64,000 bases of DNA, taken from NCBI GenBank assembly GCA_903870165.1, contig CAIQBW010000033.1:1-64000 (forward strand), in the 5' to 3' direction. The stretch comes from an uncultured Methylophilaceae bacterium (GTDB taxonomy: Bacteria; Pseudomonadota; Gammaproteobacteria; Burkholderiales; Methylophilaceae). A model generated the notes under the pieces. That model made no database searches, was not told where the DNA came from, and saw only the letters and a program-made list of their open reading frames with translations. Both the position numbers and the translations under genes were made by a program. Positions 18,206-27,766 of the stretch are shown here, in pieces. The stretch's first letter is position 1, and every line of letters begins with the position of its first letter.

Positions 18206-18844
18206 CTATTTACCAATTGCACCAATAAAGGCATCCATCATCGGCTGTAATTTAGTGCGGTTGAGTTTATAAGATGCCTGGTTCACCACCAAGCGGGAGC
18301 TCACCTCCCCCACCTCTTCAACTGCTTTAAGATTATTCGCACGCAAAGTACTCCCGGTGCTGACCAAGTCAACAATCACATCCGCCAAGCCAACCAAAGG
18401 ACCTAGTTCCATTGAGCCATAAAGCTTAATCAAGTCAACATGCATCCCTTTTGCAGCAAAGTGCTCACGTGCCGTTTTAACGTATTTGGTCACGACTTTA
18501 AGACGTGCACCGCTTCTAATTGAAGCAAAGTAATCAAAGTCTTCACGCACTGCGACCATCATTTTGCATTTTGCGATTTGTAAATCTATTGGCTGATAAA
18601 AGCCTTCACCGCCATGCTCATCAAGCACATCCTTCCCTGCAATCCCTAAATCAGCTGCTCCATATTGCACATAGGTTGGCACATCGGAAGCGCGCACAAT
18701 AATAAGACGAACATCTTCACGGTTCGTCGGCAAAATTAACTTACGTGAGGCTTCAGGATCTTCAAGCGCATGAATACCTGCTGCCGCCAACAATGGCGTG
18801 GTTTCTTGGAATATTCTGCCTTTTGAAAGTGCGATGGTTATCAT
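18206..18844 (-). CDS. hisG: ATP phosphoribosyltransferase, short form
   Basis: Step 1 of histidine synthesis, the feedback-controlled enzyme. At 212 residues this is the short HisG(S) type, which lacks the C-terminal regulatory domain. It normally needs the HisRS-like regulatory subunit HisZ, which is not in this window. It has [26 protein letters not shown] and the PRPP-binding loop [18 protein letters not shown]. It follows murA closely, the usual betaproteobacterial order. Confidence 0.95.
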   Translation of the reverse strand: MITIALSKGRIFQETTPLLAAAGIHALEDPEASRKLILPTNREDVRLIIVRASDVPTYVQYGAADLGIAGKDVLDEHGGEGFYQPIDLQIAKCKMMVAVREDFDYFASIRSGARLKVVTKYVKTAREHFAAKGMHVDLIKLYGSMELGPLVGLADVIVDLVSTGSTLRANNLKAVEEVGEVSSRLVVNQASYKLNRTKLQPMMDAFIGAIGK

Positions 18845-18864
18845 GTTGTCATCAATTTTCGTTA

Positions 18865-20130
<1,266 letters not shown>

Positions 20131-20448
20131 TTAAGCAGCCACTTCCGCTAATAGTTTTTGTAACTCACCTTGCTCATACATAGTGCGCATAATGTCCGAA
20201 CCGCCGATGAATTCACCGTTGATATATAGTTGTGGAATCGTTGGCCAGTTTGCATAAACCTTAATCCCATCACGAATTGCTGGATCAGCCAATACGTCAA
20301 CTGCTACTAAATTTTGTACGCCACAGGCTTGTAAAATCTGAATAGCCAAACCAGAGAAACCACATTGTGGAAACTTAGGGCTACCCTTCATGTAAAGCAC
20401 AACTGGATTGCTTGTTACTTGATTCTTAATTGCCGCTTGAACATCCAT
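20131..20448 (-). CDS. grxD: Monothiol glutaredoxin, Grx4 type
   Basis: A 105-residue CGFS-type glutaredoxin. The active site is CGFS (Cys29) preceded by VVLYMKGSPKFPQ, with WPTIPQLYINGEFIGGSDIM (glutathione site) later. Such proteins carry 2Fe-2S clusters and partner with BolA proteins. The bolA gene is the adjacent upstream gene, which supports a Grx4-BolA pair. Confidence 0.95.
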   Translation of the reverse strand: MDVQAAIKNQVTSNPVVLYMKGSPKFPQCGFSGLAIQILQACGVQNLVAVDVLADPAIRDGIKVYANWPTIPQLYINGEFIGGSDIMRTMYEQGELQKLLAEVAA

Positions 20449-20472
20449 ACTAAACTCCTAATAAAAAATTCT

Positions 20473-20724
20473 TTATATGCGCTTGCCATTTGCATGCCAC
20501 GCCTCTGGCGTGAATGTGCGCATGGAAAGCGCATGTATTTCTGAACGCATTCTATCGCCTAGCGCTTGATAAACTAATTGATGCTGTTGCACCATATTCT
20601 TACCAACAAAAGTAGGACTTACAATCAAGGCTTCAAAGTGCTGACCATCGTCACCACGCACTTCAATATGCTCGCAAGCCAATCCGTTGGTAATATAAGT
20701 TTTTAATTCGTTCGCACTTAACAT
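20473..20724 (-). CDS. BolA-family protein (IbaG/YrbA-like)
   Basis: An 83-residue BolA protein with an alpha/beta class II KH-like fold. It has the conserved C-terminal MRSEIHALSMRTFTPEAW (invariant His) and VSPTFVGKNMVQQHQLVYQAL. It is near murA and mla as in E. coli ibaG(yrbA)-murA, which fits IbaG. It probably binds an iron-sulfur cluster with Grx4. Confidence 0.92.
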   Translation of the reverse strand: MLSANELKTYITNGLACEHIEVRGDDGQHFEALIVSPTFVGKNMVQQHQLVYQALGDRMRSEIHALSMRTFTPEAWHANGKRI

Positions 20725-20725
20725 C

Positions 20726-21502
20726 TTAGCCCCGTAATTTATAGCCAGCTTTTAACATGCCTAACGTAATCAATGATAGGGCAATAAAGCTAACTAGGAC
20801 AACACTTAAACTAAACCATGGGGAAATATCACCTTGGCCGAAAAAACCATATCTAAAGCCATCAATCATGTAAAAGAATGGATTTAAATGCGAAACTTTT
20901 TGCCAAAACTCTGGCAAAGAATGAATGGAGTAAAACACCCCTGATAAGAATGACAATGGCATGATCACAAAGTTTTGAAATGCCGCCATCTGATCAAATT
21001 TTTCCGCCCAAAGCCCCGCAATAATGCCGAAAGCTCCCAACATACCACTACCAAAAACTGCAAATCCCAAAATAAATAATGGATGAGTCACTGGCAAATG
21101 AATAAAACAAATCGCTACCAAGTAGATGCTAAAACCAACCGCCAAGCCTCTAACAATAGAAGCCGCAAGAAATGCTAGAAAGAATTCCAAATAACTCAAA
21201 GGAGTAAGTAATACGAAAATGATATTGCCCATCACTTTGGATTGAATAAGGCTTGATGAGCTGTTCGCAAAAGCATTTTGCAAGACGGACATCATAATTA
21301 AACCCGGAATCAAAAATACCGTGTAAGGGACACCTGGATAAACTTCAACTCGTCCGCCAAGGACATGTGAGAAAATCAATAAATACAAAAGTACAGTCAT
21401 GACAGGTGCGGCAACCGTTTGGAAGCTCACGCGCCAGAATCGTAAGATCTCTTTCTTAAATAAAGTCCATGGTCCACGAAAACGCTGATTAATTAGACTC
21501 AT
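20726..21502 (-). CDS. ABC-2 type transporter permease (YadH/NodJ-like)
   Basis: A 258-residue membrane protein with six helices. It has the ABC-2 signature near FQNFVIMPLSFLSGVFYSIHSLP and a C-terminal region of the YadH/NodJ type (LNPFFYMIDGFRYGFFG). It pairs with the ATPase encoded just upstream (4-bp overlap). This pair sits inside the mla-murA block in many Betaproteobacteria. The substrate is unknown. Confidence 0.9.
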   Translation of the reverse strand: MSLINQRFRGPWTLFKKEILRFWRVSFQTVAAPVMTVLLYLLIFSHVLGGRVEVYPGVPYTVFLIPGLIMMSVLQNAFANSSSSLIQSKVMGNIIFVLLTPLSYLEFFLAFLAASIVRGLAVGFSIYLVAICFIHLPVTHPLFILGFAVFGSGMLGAFGIIAGLWAEKFDQMAAFQNFVIMPLSFLSGVFYSIHSLPEFWQKVSHLNPFFYMIDGFRYGFFGQGDISPWFSLSVVLVSFIALSLITLGMLKAGYKLRG

Positions 21503-22398
21503 TTCCGCCCCATTAAATCAACGAATACATCTTCTAAATCTGGCTCGATTAATTGCATATCCTCTACAAACACATTTGCATTACGAAGTTCAGCCAACAC
21601 ATATTCCAATTGATGAATGGCATTCAGCGAGAGTGTGTAATCGTAATGTTCTTGTTGGCGTAACATTTCTTTTAATGATGCAGGCAATACACCAGCTAAT
21701 TTTAAACGTAACTTTTTACCTGGCATACTTGCTAATAAGTTCTTAGTGCTATCGAGCGCAATCACCTCGCCCTGCTTCAACAAGGCAACGCGTGAACATA
21801 GGGTTTCCGCTTCTTCCAAATAGTGCGTTGTCAAAATGATGGTGTGTCCTTCGCGGTTTAAACGCTTGATGAACTCCCACAGCATATGGCGCAACTCAAC
21901 GTCCACCCCCGCAGTCGGCTCATCCAGCACGATTACAGGCGGTTTATGGACCAAGGCTTGCGCAATCAAAGCGCGACGTTTCATGCCCCCAGATAATCGG
22001 CGCATATTGGTACCCGCTTTATCTGTCAAACCTAAGGATTCGATGACTTCATCGATCCAGGCATCATTCTCTGCACCTTTACCAAAATAGCCCGCTTGGA
22101 AGCGCAACATTTCTCGAACATTAAAAAACGGATCAAAGACCAACTCCTGGGGCACAACACCCAGGGCATGACGTGCTTGACCATATTGCGCCATCACGTC
22201 ATAACCCATCACCGACAACTTACCACTGGTCGGGCGCGACAATCCAGCCAGCAAGTTAATCAGCGTTGATTTGCCAGCGCCGTTAGGACCAAGCAAAGCA
22301 AAAAACTCACCTTGTTCAATAGTCAAATCCACACCATTCAGTGCTTTTAAAGCACCGAATTGCTTGTGGACTTGCTCTATTTTAATTGCGGGATTCAT
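21499..22398 (-). CDS. ABC transporter ATP-binding protein (YadG/NodI-like)
   Basis: A 299-residue ATPase with Walker A GPNGAGKST, the signature MRRLSGGMKRRALIAQALVH, Walker B VIVLDEPTAGVD and the switch His in TTHYLEEAE. The frame extends to a TTG at 22413. The ATG at 22398 has GAGGAA upstream and is the better start. A C-terminal extension of about 80 residues follows the nucleotide-binding domain. Confidence 0.92.
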   Translation of the reverse strand: MNPAIKIEQVHKQFGALKALNGVDLTIEQGEFFALLGPNGAGKSTLINLLAGLSRPTSGKLSVMGYDVMAQYGQARHALGVVPQELVFDPFFNVREMLRFQAGYFGKGAENDAWIDEVIESLGLTDKAGTNMRRLSGGMKRRALIAQALVHKPPVIVLDEPTAGVDVELRHMLWEFIKRLNREGHTIILTTHYLEEAETLCSRVALLKQGEVIALDSTKNLLASMPGKKLRLKLAGVLPASLKEMLRQQEHYDYTLSLNAIHQLEYVLAELRNANVFVEDMQLIEPDLEDVFVDLMGRK

Positions 22399-22434
22399 AG
22401 GTTCCTCGGGCAAGAAATTAGCCCAATCGATAGT

Positions 22435-22728
22435 TTAATGCGTGGCTTGTGGAATTAAGTCAACTACACCATAAAGCGCAATCAGACTTAATAAATTTTT
22501 AGGGGAATTGGCGAATCGCAAATCGCATTGTTTAACTTGTGCATGACGCAACCATTCAAAGATCAAACTAATGCTTGCTGTATCAACATGCGTAACTTTT
22601 GCCAAATCAACCACCAAAGCATTAGCGATTGGCAATGTATTGCTCTCAGCCAAAAGCTTTTGTGCGTGATCGATGGTGATATCGCCCTCAATCTCCCAAC
22701 GATTATATGACTTCTTGATTTGTGCCAA
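22435..22728 (-). CDS. mlaB: MlaB-like STAS-domain protein
   Basis: A 97-residue STAS domain (ALVVDLAKVTHVDTASISLIFEWLRHA, with the conserved D-T/S-A motif). In the Mla system the STAS subunit stabilises the MlaE-MlaF complex that moves phospholipids across the periplasm. It follows mlaC, so the assignment rests on both fold and position. Confidence 0.88.
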   Translation of the reverse strand: MAQIKKSYNRWEIEGDITIDHAQKLLAESNTLPIANALVVDLAKVTHVDTASISLIFEWLRHAQVKQCDLRFANSPKNLLSLIALYGVVDLIPQATH

Positions 22729-22759
22729 TTAAATTCTCAATCAATATGCTGAGGTTGAA

Positions 22760-23377
22760 TTACTTCTTACCAGCTGCGTTGCTTTTATTTTTGTCAGCCA
22801 ATTTTTGTATCAAACTGTCCATGCCACCTTGACGCACTTCATTGCTAAACTGCCCGCGGTAATTAGTGACCAAGCTGACTCCTTCAATTGTTATATCATA
22901 GACTTTCCATACATCACCCACTTGCTCAAGGCTATAATCTACAGCCAATGGCTGTCCACCCGGTTGCAAAATTTGTGTTTTCACAACCACGTCCTTGTCA
23001 TCAACAGCATCGCGCAATGGCTTGTATTCAATCGTTTGATTGCGATATTTTGAAAGTGCAGAGGCATAAGTTCTAATCAACAAACTGCGGAACTCTCGCT
23101 CAAAAGCATCTTGTTGCTCTTTAGAAGCTTTGCTAAAGTTTTTCCCCAAGACCAATTTACAAACATGATCAAAGTTAAAGTTCGGAACAATCTTTTCTTC
23201 CGCTAATGCAAAAATCTTTTCTTGGTCGCCGTTTTGAATGGCTTTATCTTTTTTAACAATAGCAAGCACGTCATCAGCCACTGACTTCACAAATACATCA
23301 GCAGGTACCGTTGCTTGCGCGACTGCTGAGCAAGCAAACATCATCAAGCCCACAAAAAGAATACTCACGTTTTTCAT
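22760..23377 (-). CDS. mlaC: Periplasmic phospholipid-binding protein MlaC
   Basis: A 205-residue periplasmic shuttle with a Sec signal peptide (KNVSILFVGLMMFACSAVAQA). The Ttg2D/MlaC fold shows as FDHVCKLVLGKNF, FRSLLIRTYASAL and VWKVYDITIEGVSLVTNYRGQF. It carries phospholipids between outer and inner membrane. Its usual outer-membrane partner MlaA is not encoded in this cluster. Confidence 0.93.
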   Translation of the reverse strand: MKNVSILFVGLMMFACSAVAQATVPADVFVKSVADDVLAIVKKDKAIQNGDQEKIFALAEEKIVPNFNFDHVCKLVLGKNFSKASKEQQDAFEREFRSLLIRTYASALSKYRNQTIEYKPLRDAVDDKDVVVKTQILQPGGQPLAVDYSLEQVGDVWKVYDITIEGVSLVTNYRGQFSNEVRQGGMDSLIQKLADKNKSNAAGKK

Positions 23378-23378
23378 T

Positions 23379-23867
23379 TTATTCTGCTGCCTTTGTTGTT
23401 TCAGAAGATTTAGTGTCTGAAGCTTTGTTATATAAGAACTGACTAATCATTTTTTCAAGCACAACTGCATCCTGCGTATGTGAGATTTTGTCGCCATTTT
23501 TAAGCAAGGCCTCTTCACCACCTGCTTCAAGGCCAATATATTGCTCTCCAAGTAAACCAGCAGTGTAGATATTCGCAAATGTATCTTTAGGGAATGCATA
23601 ACGCTTGTCCAATTTTATCGTTACTTTCGCCTCATAGTCTTTGCTATCAAACACAATGCCATCCACACGGCCAATCACTACACCGGCGCTTTTCACTGGA
23701 GCATGTGGCTTTAAACCGCCGATATTTTCGAAAGCGGCAGTTACCGTATAGGTTTCACCGATATTACTTGATGTCAGATTTCCAACTTTAAGCGCCAAAC
23801 CAAATATTGCAGCCAAGCCTAGAGCAACAAACACTCCGACCCATAAATCTATTGTTGTGCGTTCCAT
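23379..23867 (-). CDS. mlaD: MCE-domain protein MlaD
   Basis: A 162-residue protein with one N-terminal membrane anchor (about residues 7-27) and a single MCE domain with YTVTAAFENIGGLKPHAPVKSAG split by loops and YTAGLLGEQYIGLEAGGEE. It forms the hexameric ring on the MlaFE transporter that contacts MlaC. The order mlaF-E-D-C-B is as in E. coli. Confidence 0.95.
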   Translation of the reverse strand: MERTTIDLWVGVFVALGLAAIFGLALKVGNLTSSNIGETYTVTAAFENIGGLKPHAPVKSAGVVIGRVDGIVFDSKDYEAKVTIKLDKRYAFPKDTFANIYTAGLLGEQYIGLEAGGEEALLKNGDKISHTQDAVVLEKMISQFLYNKASDTKSSETTKAAE

Positions 23868-23905
23868 GCCACCTCCAATGTAATACGGTTACAAATAATC
23901 TTAAA

Positions 23906-24697
23906 TTAAGCGCCGATCATGAACGCTGTCAAAATAAAGTCTAATCCTAATACTGCTAATGATGAATTTACTACCGTTCTTGTGGTGGCGCGGCTAACGC
24001 CCTCAGCAGTGGGCGGGGCATCATAGCCTTCAAATAAAGCAATCAAGGTACATACAACGCCGAACACCAAACTCTTGATGACACCATTCACAATATCATC
24101 ACGAAAATCCACACTAGCCTGCATCTGAGACCAGAAAGCACCTGAATCAACGCCGATAATTGGCACCGCCACGAAATAACCACCCAACACACCAACCATC
24201 GAGAACAAGGCAGCTAAAATTGGCATCGAAATTACACCAGCCCAAAACCTAGGCGCAATCACACGGGCTATAGGGCTGACCGCCATCATCTCCATGGCAG
24301 ACAATTGTTCCGTTGCCTTCATCAAGCCGATTTCAGCGGTAATCGCAGTGCCTGCACGGCCCGCAAATAACAATGCTGTCACGACAGGGCCTAATTCGCG
24401 CACCAATGAAAGTGCAACCAATACTCCAATTGCTTCAGATGAGCCATATTTTTGCAACGTGTTGTAGCCTTGCAATCCCAGCACCATGCCAACAAAGAAG
24501 GCAGAGACTAAAATAATTAACAATGAAAGCACGCCTGTTGCGAAAATTTCACGCACAATCAATCGCGGGCGCTTAAAGCTTTCAATCAAATAGAACCCTA
24601 TATATGAAAACAAACGCGCGCCTGCACCTATGCGCCAAACACCCTCAATGACACGATGTCCTAAACCAGCCAATGCATCCCTAAGACCCTTAAACAT
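23906..24697 (-). CDS. mlaE: ABC transporter permease MlaE
   Basis: The inner-membrane permease of the Mla system, about 263 residues with five to six helices. The conserved block is [27 protein letters not shown] (split here for length), then [14 protein letters not shown]. The ATG pair at 24700 and 24697 lies in the mlaF 3' end. AGAGG is 5 nt before the second ATG, so I chose that one. Overlap with mlaF is 8 bp. Confidence 0.95.
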   Translation of the reverse strand: MFKGLRDALAGLGHRVIEGVWRIGAGARLFSYIGFYLIESFKRPRLIVREIFATGVLSLLIILVSAFFVGMVLGLQGYNTLQKYGSSEAIGVLVALSLVRELGPVVTALLFAGRAGTAITAEIGLMKATEQLSAMEMMAVSPIARVIAPRFWAGVISMPILAALFSMVGVLGGYFVAVPIIGVDSGAFWSQMQASVDFRDDIVNGVIKSLVFGVVCTLIALFEGYDAPPTAEGVSRATTRTVVNSSLAVLGLDFILTAFMIGA

Positions 24698-25496
24698 CAT
24701 GACCTCTTAACATTTCTAGCTTGTAATCTGCGGCTGGATAATGAAATGGCACAGGGCCATCGGCTTCACCATGCACAAACTGATGAACAAATGGCTTGTC
24801 AGAATTACGCAAGTCGTCAGGCGTGCCTTCAGCAACCACAACACCATCGGAAACAAAATAGACATAATCTACAAAGCTGAATGTCTCATGAACATCATGC
24901 GTCACCACAATAGAGGTTGCGCCAAGCGAATCATTCAAACTACGGATTAAATTACACACCACACCCATAGAAATTGGGTCGAGACCAGCAAACGGCTCGT
25001 CATACATGATGATTTGTGGATCTAGTGCTACAGCACGAGCCAAAGCAACCCGTCGGGCCATGCCACCTGAAAGTTCAGTTGGCATTAAATTGTGAGCGCC
25101 CCTCAAACCAACTGCATTTAACTTTAGCATCACAAAATCGCGCACCATCGATTCTGGCAAATCCGTATGCTCCCGAATTGGGAAAGCAACGTTTTCGTAA
25201 ACTGATAAATCGGTGAACAAAGCGCCAAACTGAAACAACATGCCCATTTTTCGGCGTAATTTATACAAGCCATCAATGCTTTGTTTGTGAACCACTTCAT
25301 CATCAACACGCACCTCACCGAGATTTGGCTTGAGCTGACCGCCAATGAGGCGAAGCAAAGTAGTTTTGCCACTACCACTGCCGCCCATAATGGCCACAAC
25401 CTTGCCACGTGGGAACACCATATTGATCCCTTTATGGAGCAATCGGCCTTTGTAGCCAAACGAAAGATTATCAATTTCGACGATGTTGTCGGACAT
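24690..25496 (-). CDS. mlaF: ABC transporter ATP-binding protein MlaF
   Basis: The ATPase of the phospholipid transport system, 268 residues. Walker A is GGSGSGKTT, the signature is [17 protein letters not shown], Walker B is [13 protein letters not shown] and the switch is [10 protein letters not shown]. It is the first gene of the long train mla-murA-his-tat, so its promoter should lie in 25497-25560. I saw no convincing box pair there. Confidence 0.95.
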   Translation of the reverse strand: MSDNIVEIDNLSFGYKGRLLHKGINMVFPRGKVVAIMGGSGSGKTTLLRLIGGQLKPNLGEVRVDDEVVHKQSIDGLYKLRRKMGMLFQFGALFTDLSVYENVAFPIREHTDLPESMVRDFVMLKLNAVGLRGAHNLMPTELSGGMARRVALARAVALDPQIIMYDEPFAGLDPISMGVVCNLIRSLNDSLGATSIVVTHDVHETFSFVDYVYFVSDGVVVAEGTPDDLRNSDKPFVHQFVHGEADGPVPFHYPAADYKLEMLRGHDV

Positions 25497-25562
25497 AGTG
25501 TTTTATGTTGAAAGTATTGCGCTATTTTAATGCAAATTGGGCATGATTGATAATAGAAAAGT

Positions 25563-25586
25563 AAAAGCCCGCTTAAGCGGGCTTTT
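25563..25586. terminator. Bidirectional terminator-like perfect hairpin
   Basis: AAAAGCCCGC (25563-25572) and GCGGGCTTTT (25577-25586) are perfect 10-bp arms around TTAA. On the minus strand it follows the pseudopilin gene. The symmetric A/T flanks mean it can stop transcription from both sides. Part of its sequence recurs at 26315-26327. Confidence 0.85.
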
Positions 25587-25602
25587 AGAAACTAAAAGCA
25601 AC

Positions 25603-26241
25603 CTAGAAAGCCATGCAAACAGTATATTTAGTTGAATCACTAATGGTTGGGCTTTCCCCTACTGATGTAACAGCAGTTGCTGCATTAACGCCATCCACAT
25701 CAGAAGCAACCATCACATTTCCGCCCGCTGTATCTCCGTCATCAAGCGCCGTGTCTAACTGCTTGGCAAATTTTCCTAATATACCCGCTGAACAAATTGC
25801 ATAAGACCCCTTTAAGTTAGCAATTGTTTTATCTGGATTAGACTGAACTCCAATACGCCCACCCTCAGCGTTTGTAGGCAGATAAGTAGCATCAGTAGTA
25901 ATAGTTGGGCCTGTAGCTAAGCCAGCTAATCTGACATGTTGCCAATAATCAAAAGTTTCACCAGTGGTTGCATTCCATGAACCAGATATAACACCGTCCC
26001 CATTACCATTATTAGAAGCACCTACATGATTGGTAGCTGCCCGATCATCCCCTGGCAATGCTCTAAATTTATCCTGATAACTATAAATCTGGACCTGCGC
26101 ATTTCTAAAGTCTGTCGCCATATTTTTTACTTTTGCACTATTAATCAGCTCCTGGCCTTTTAGCACGCCGCCTAGCAACAGCCCAATAATCACCAGCACA
26201 ATGGCTAATTCGATCAGTGTAAATCCAGATTGTTTTTTCAT
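25603..26241 (-). CDS. Type IV pilin-like / pseudopilin protein
   Basis: A 212-residue protein with a type III prepilin leader, MKKQSG followed by FTLIELAIVLVIIGLLLGGV. Cleavage is expected after Gly6, and Glu5 of the mature N-terminus is present. The globular part has FRALPGDDRAATNHVG, common in stand-alone pseudopilins. Two cysteines near the end (YAICSAG and YTVCMAF) could form the C-terminal disulfide loop. The frame is open 25 codons further up. The ATG at 26241 has GGGGA just before it and gives a normal leader. No other pilus or secretion gene is near, so its machine is encoded elsewhere. Confidence 0.85.
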   Translation of the reverse strand: MKKQSGFTLIELAIVLVIIGLLLGGVLKGQELINSAKVKNMATDFRNAQVQIYSYQDKFRALPGDDRAATNHVGASNNGNGDGVISGSWNATTGETFDYWQHVRLAGLATGPTITTDATYLPTNAEGGRIGVQSNPDKTIANLKGSYAICSAGILGKFAKQLDTALDDGDTAGGNVMVASDVDGVNAATAVTSVGESPTISDSTKYTVCMAF

Positions 26242-26471
26242 TCTATCCCCGCCTTTCCAAGACTTTGGTTGGTATTTATCAGAACCTTTACTTAATTGCT
26301 TATCAGGATCATTCAAGCCCGCTTAAGATTCAATTTTTAGAAATCATAGTTTAATGAAGAAAACTATGCAACATAATGATAATTATAAATATTTAATTGT
26401 TAAATATTTAACAATTCGTGCCGCATTTGGATTGGATTTTGAATTAAAGCGGGAAAATGGATAGAGATGAT
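26242..26471. other. Non-coding upstream region of the pseudopilin gene
   Basis: About 230 bp without a gene. It is A/T-rich and contains an 8-bp inverted repeat (26345-26352 with 26361-26368), a perfect 20-bp palindrome (26396-26415) and a second copy of AAGCCCGCTTAAG (26315-26327). A promoter for the pseudopilin gene is expected here, but I could not single out one box pair. Confidence 0.5.
26396..26415. repeat. Perfect 20-bp palindrome upstream of the pseudopilin gene
   Basis: ATTGTTAAAT is directly followed by its exact reverse complement ATTTAACAAT with no spacer. This form suits a dimeric transcription factor site better than an RNA hairpin, which needs a loop. No known operator is recognised. 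Confidence 0.5.
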
Positions 26472-26506
26472 AAAAAAAGCGCCGTCAGCAGATACTGAAA
26501 CGGCGC
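26472..26506 (-). terminator. Rho-independent terminator after ccsB
   Basis: On the minus strand GCGCCGT (26500-26506) pairs with ACGGCGC (26479-26485). The inner CAG/CTG pairs extend the stem, and seven T residues follow. It ends the resB-ccsB transcript. Confidence 0.85.
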
Positions 26507-26572
26507 AAATTATTTCAAAGACAAATTAAAATCTGTATAGCGGCTCTAGGAAATACTTACCACCAACATAGC

Positions 26573-27736
26573 TTATAAAGTGCCGTAAGAGTGCAAGCCA
26601 GATAAGAACATATTGACGCCCAAGAATGCAAATGTGGTGACTAGCAAGCCAATCAGAGCCCACCAAGCGAGCATAGGTCCACGAAGACCTTTCACTAAAC
26701 GCAAGTGCAACCAAGCAGCGTAGTTAAGCCAAACAATAAGCGCCCATGTTTCTTTTGCATCCCAAGACCAATAACCGCCCCAAGCCTCTGCCGCCCAAAC
26801 AGCGCCTAAAATTGTGGCAATTGTAAAGAAAGCGAAACCCACTGAAATCGCTTTATACATTAAATCATCAAGCACATCAGAAGAAGGCAAACGAGAAACC
26901 AAAATTCCTTTATTCACTAACAAATAAGCACTCGCCACCATTGCTGCTAACGAAAATGCTCCGTAACCAACAAAGTTAGCTGGAACGTGTATTTTCATCC
27001 AATAAGACTGAAGCGCCGGGACTAAAGGTTGAATGCTATTGGCATGACGACTAAAAGTGTACCAAAGAATAAAGCCAACAGCTGAGCTCACGACTAACAA
27101 TACAAACCCGCCAAGCTGTTTGGTTGCATAGCGTTGCTCATAATATAAATACATCAAAGATGTAATGAGACAGAACAGGATGAACACTTCATACAAGTTA
27201 CTTAGAGGAATATGGCCTACATCCGGGGCAATCAAGTAAGACTCATACCAACGCACCATCAAGCCTACAAAACCCATTAAAATAGCTGTCCATGTGAGGC
27301 TAGTTGCCACTTTGCCTGTGAATGCAGATCGCGCGAATAACGCAAACCAATAGGTCAGCATCGCCAAAACGAATAGGACATTCATCCACATCACAGCGGT
27401 TTGACTACCAATCAAGAATTTCAAAAAGAAGACGTGATTCACGCTCTCTAAGTCACCGTGGTAAAGATTAATCGAGAGCAGACTTAATGTTGCAATGCCA
27501 ACCAACAACAATCGAACAGGCTTCCAAGACCAACCCAATAAACTAAATACGATGCCAGCGCCAAACAAGAATGTAGTTTCGTAAGCATCCATAAATTGGC
27601 TATATTTTGAATAAGCAAATACGGTAGACGCCATCAGTACAATCGGATAGAGCCAATCCTTCCAGCCAAGCTGACTGAGAAAAGGCACTGGATCATCACT
27701 AATATTGGTTGGTGTTAAGTTTTGTTTGTTCGCCAT
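26573..27736 (-). CDS. ccsB: Cytochrome c biogenesis protein CcsB/ResC (System II)
   Basis: A 387-residue polytopic protein of the heme-handling family. It has the tryptophan-rich WWD signature, seen here as WAAEAWGGYWSWDAKETWAL, and conserved histidines in flanking helices (for example NYAAWLHLRL). With ResB it exports heme and ligates it to CXXCH motifs of periplasmic cytochromes. The ATG has AGGA 7 nt upstream. It follows resB with a 30-bp gap. Clients in this window are cytochrome c1 and cytochrome c4. Confidence 0.94.
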   Translation of the reverse strand: MANKQNLTPTNISDDPVPFLSQLGWKDWLYPIVLMASTVFAYSKYSQFMDAYETTFLFGAGIVFSLLGWSWKPVRLLLVGIATLSLLSINLYHGDLESVNHVFFLKFLIGSQTAVMWMNVLFVLAMLTYWFALFARSAFTGKVATSLTWTAILMGFVGLMVRWYESYLIAPDVGHIPLSNLYEVFILFCLITSLMYLYYEQRYATKQLGGFVLLVVSSAVGFILWYTFSRHANSIQPLVPALQSYWMKIHVPANFVGYGAFSLAAMVASAYLLVNKGILVSRLPSSDVLDDLMYKAISVGFAFFTIATILGAVWAAEAWGGYWSWDAKETWALIVWLNYAAWLHLRLVKGLRGPMLAWWALIGLLVTTFAFLGVNMFLSGLHSYGTL

Positions 27737-27766
27737 GGCGTTATCCTAAAGATGACTTGTGAGTAT

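Noticed and set aside
26380-26420. A/T-rich palindromic stretch as a replication origin.
   Set aside because: No DnaA boxes or origin-linked genes (dnaA, dnaN, parAB) nearby. It is only a short intergenic stretch.
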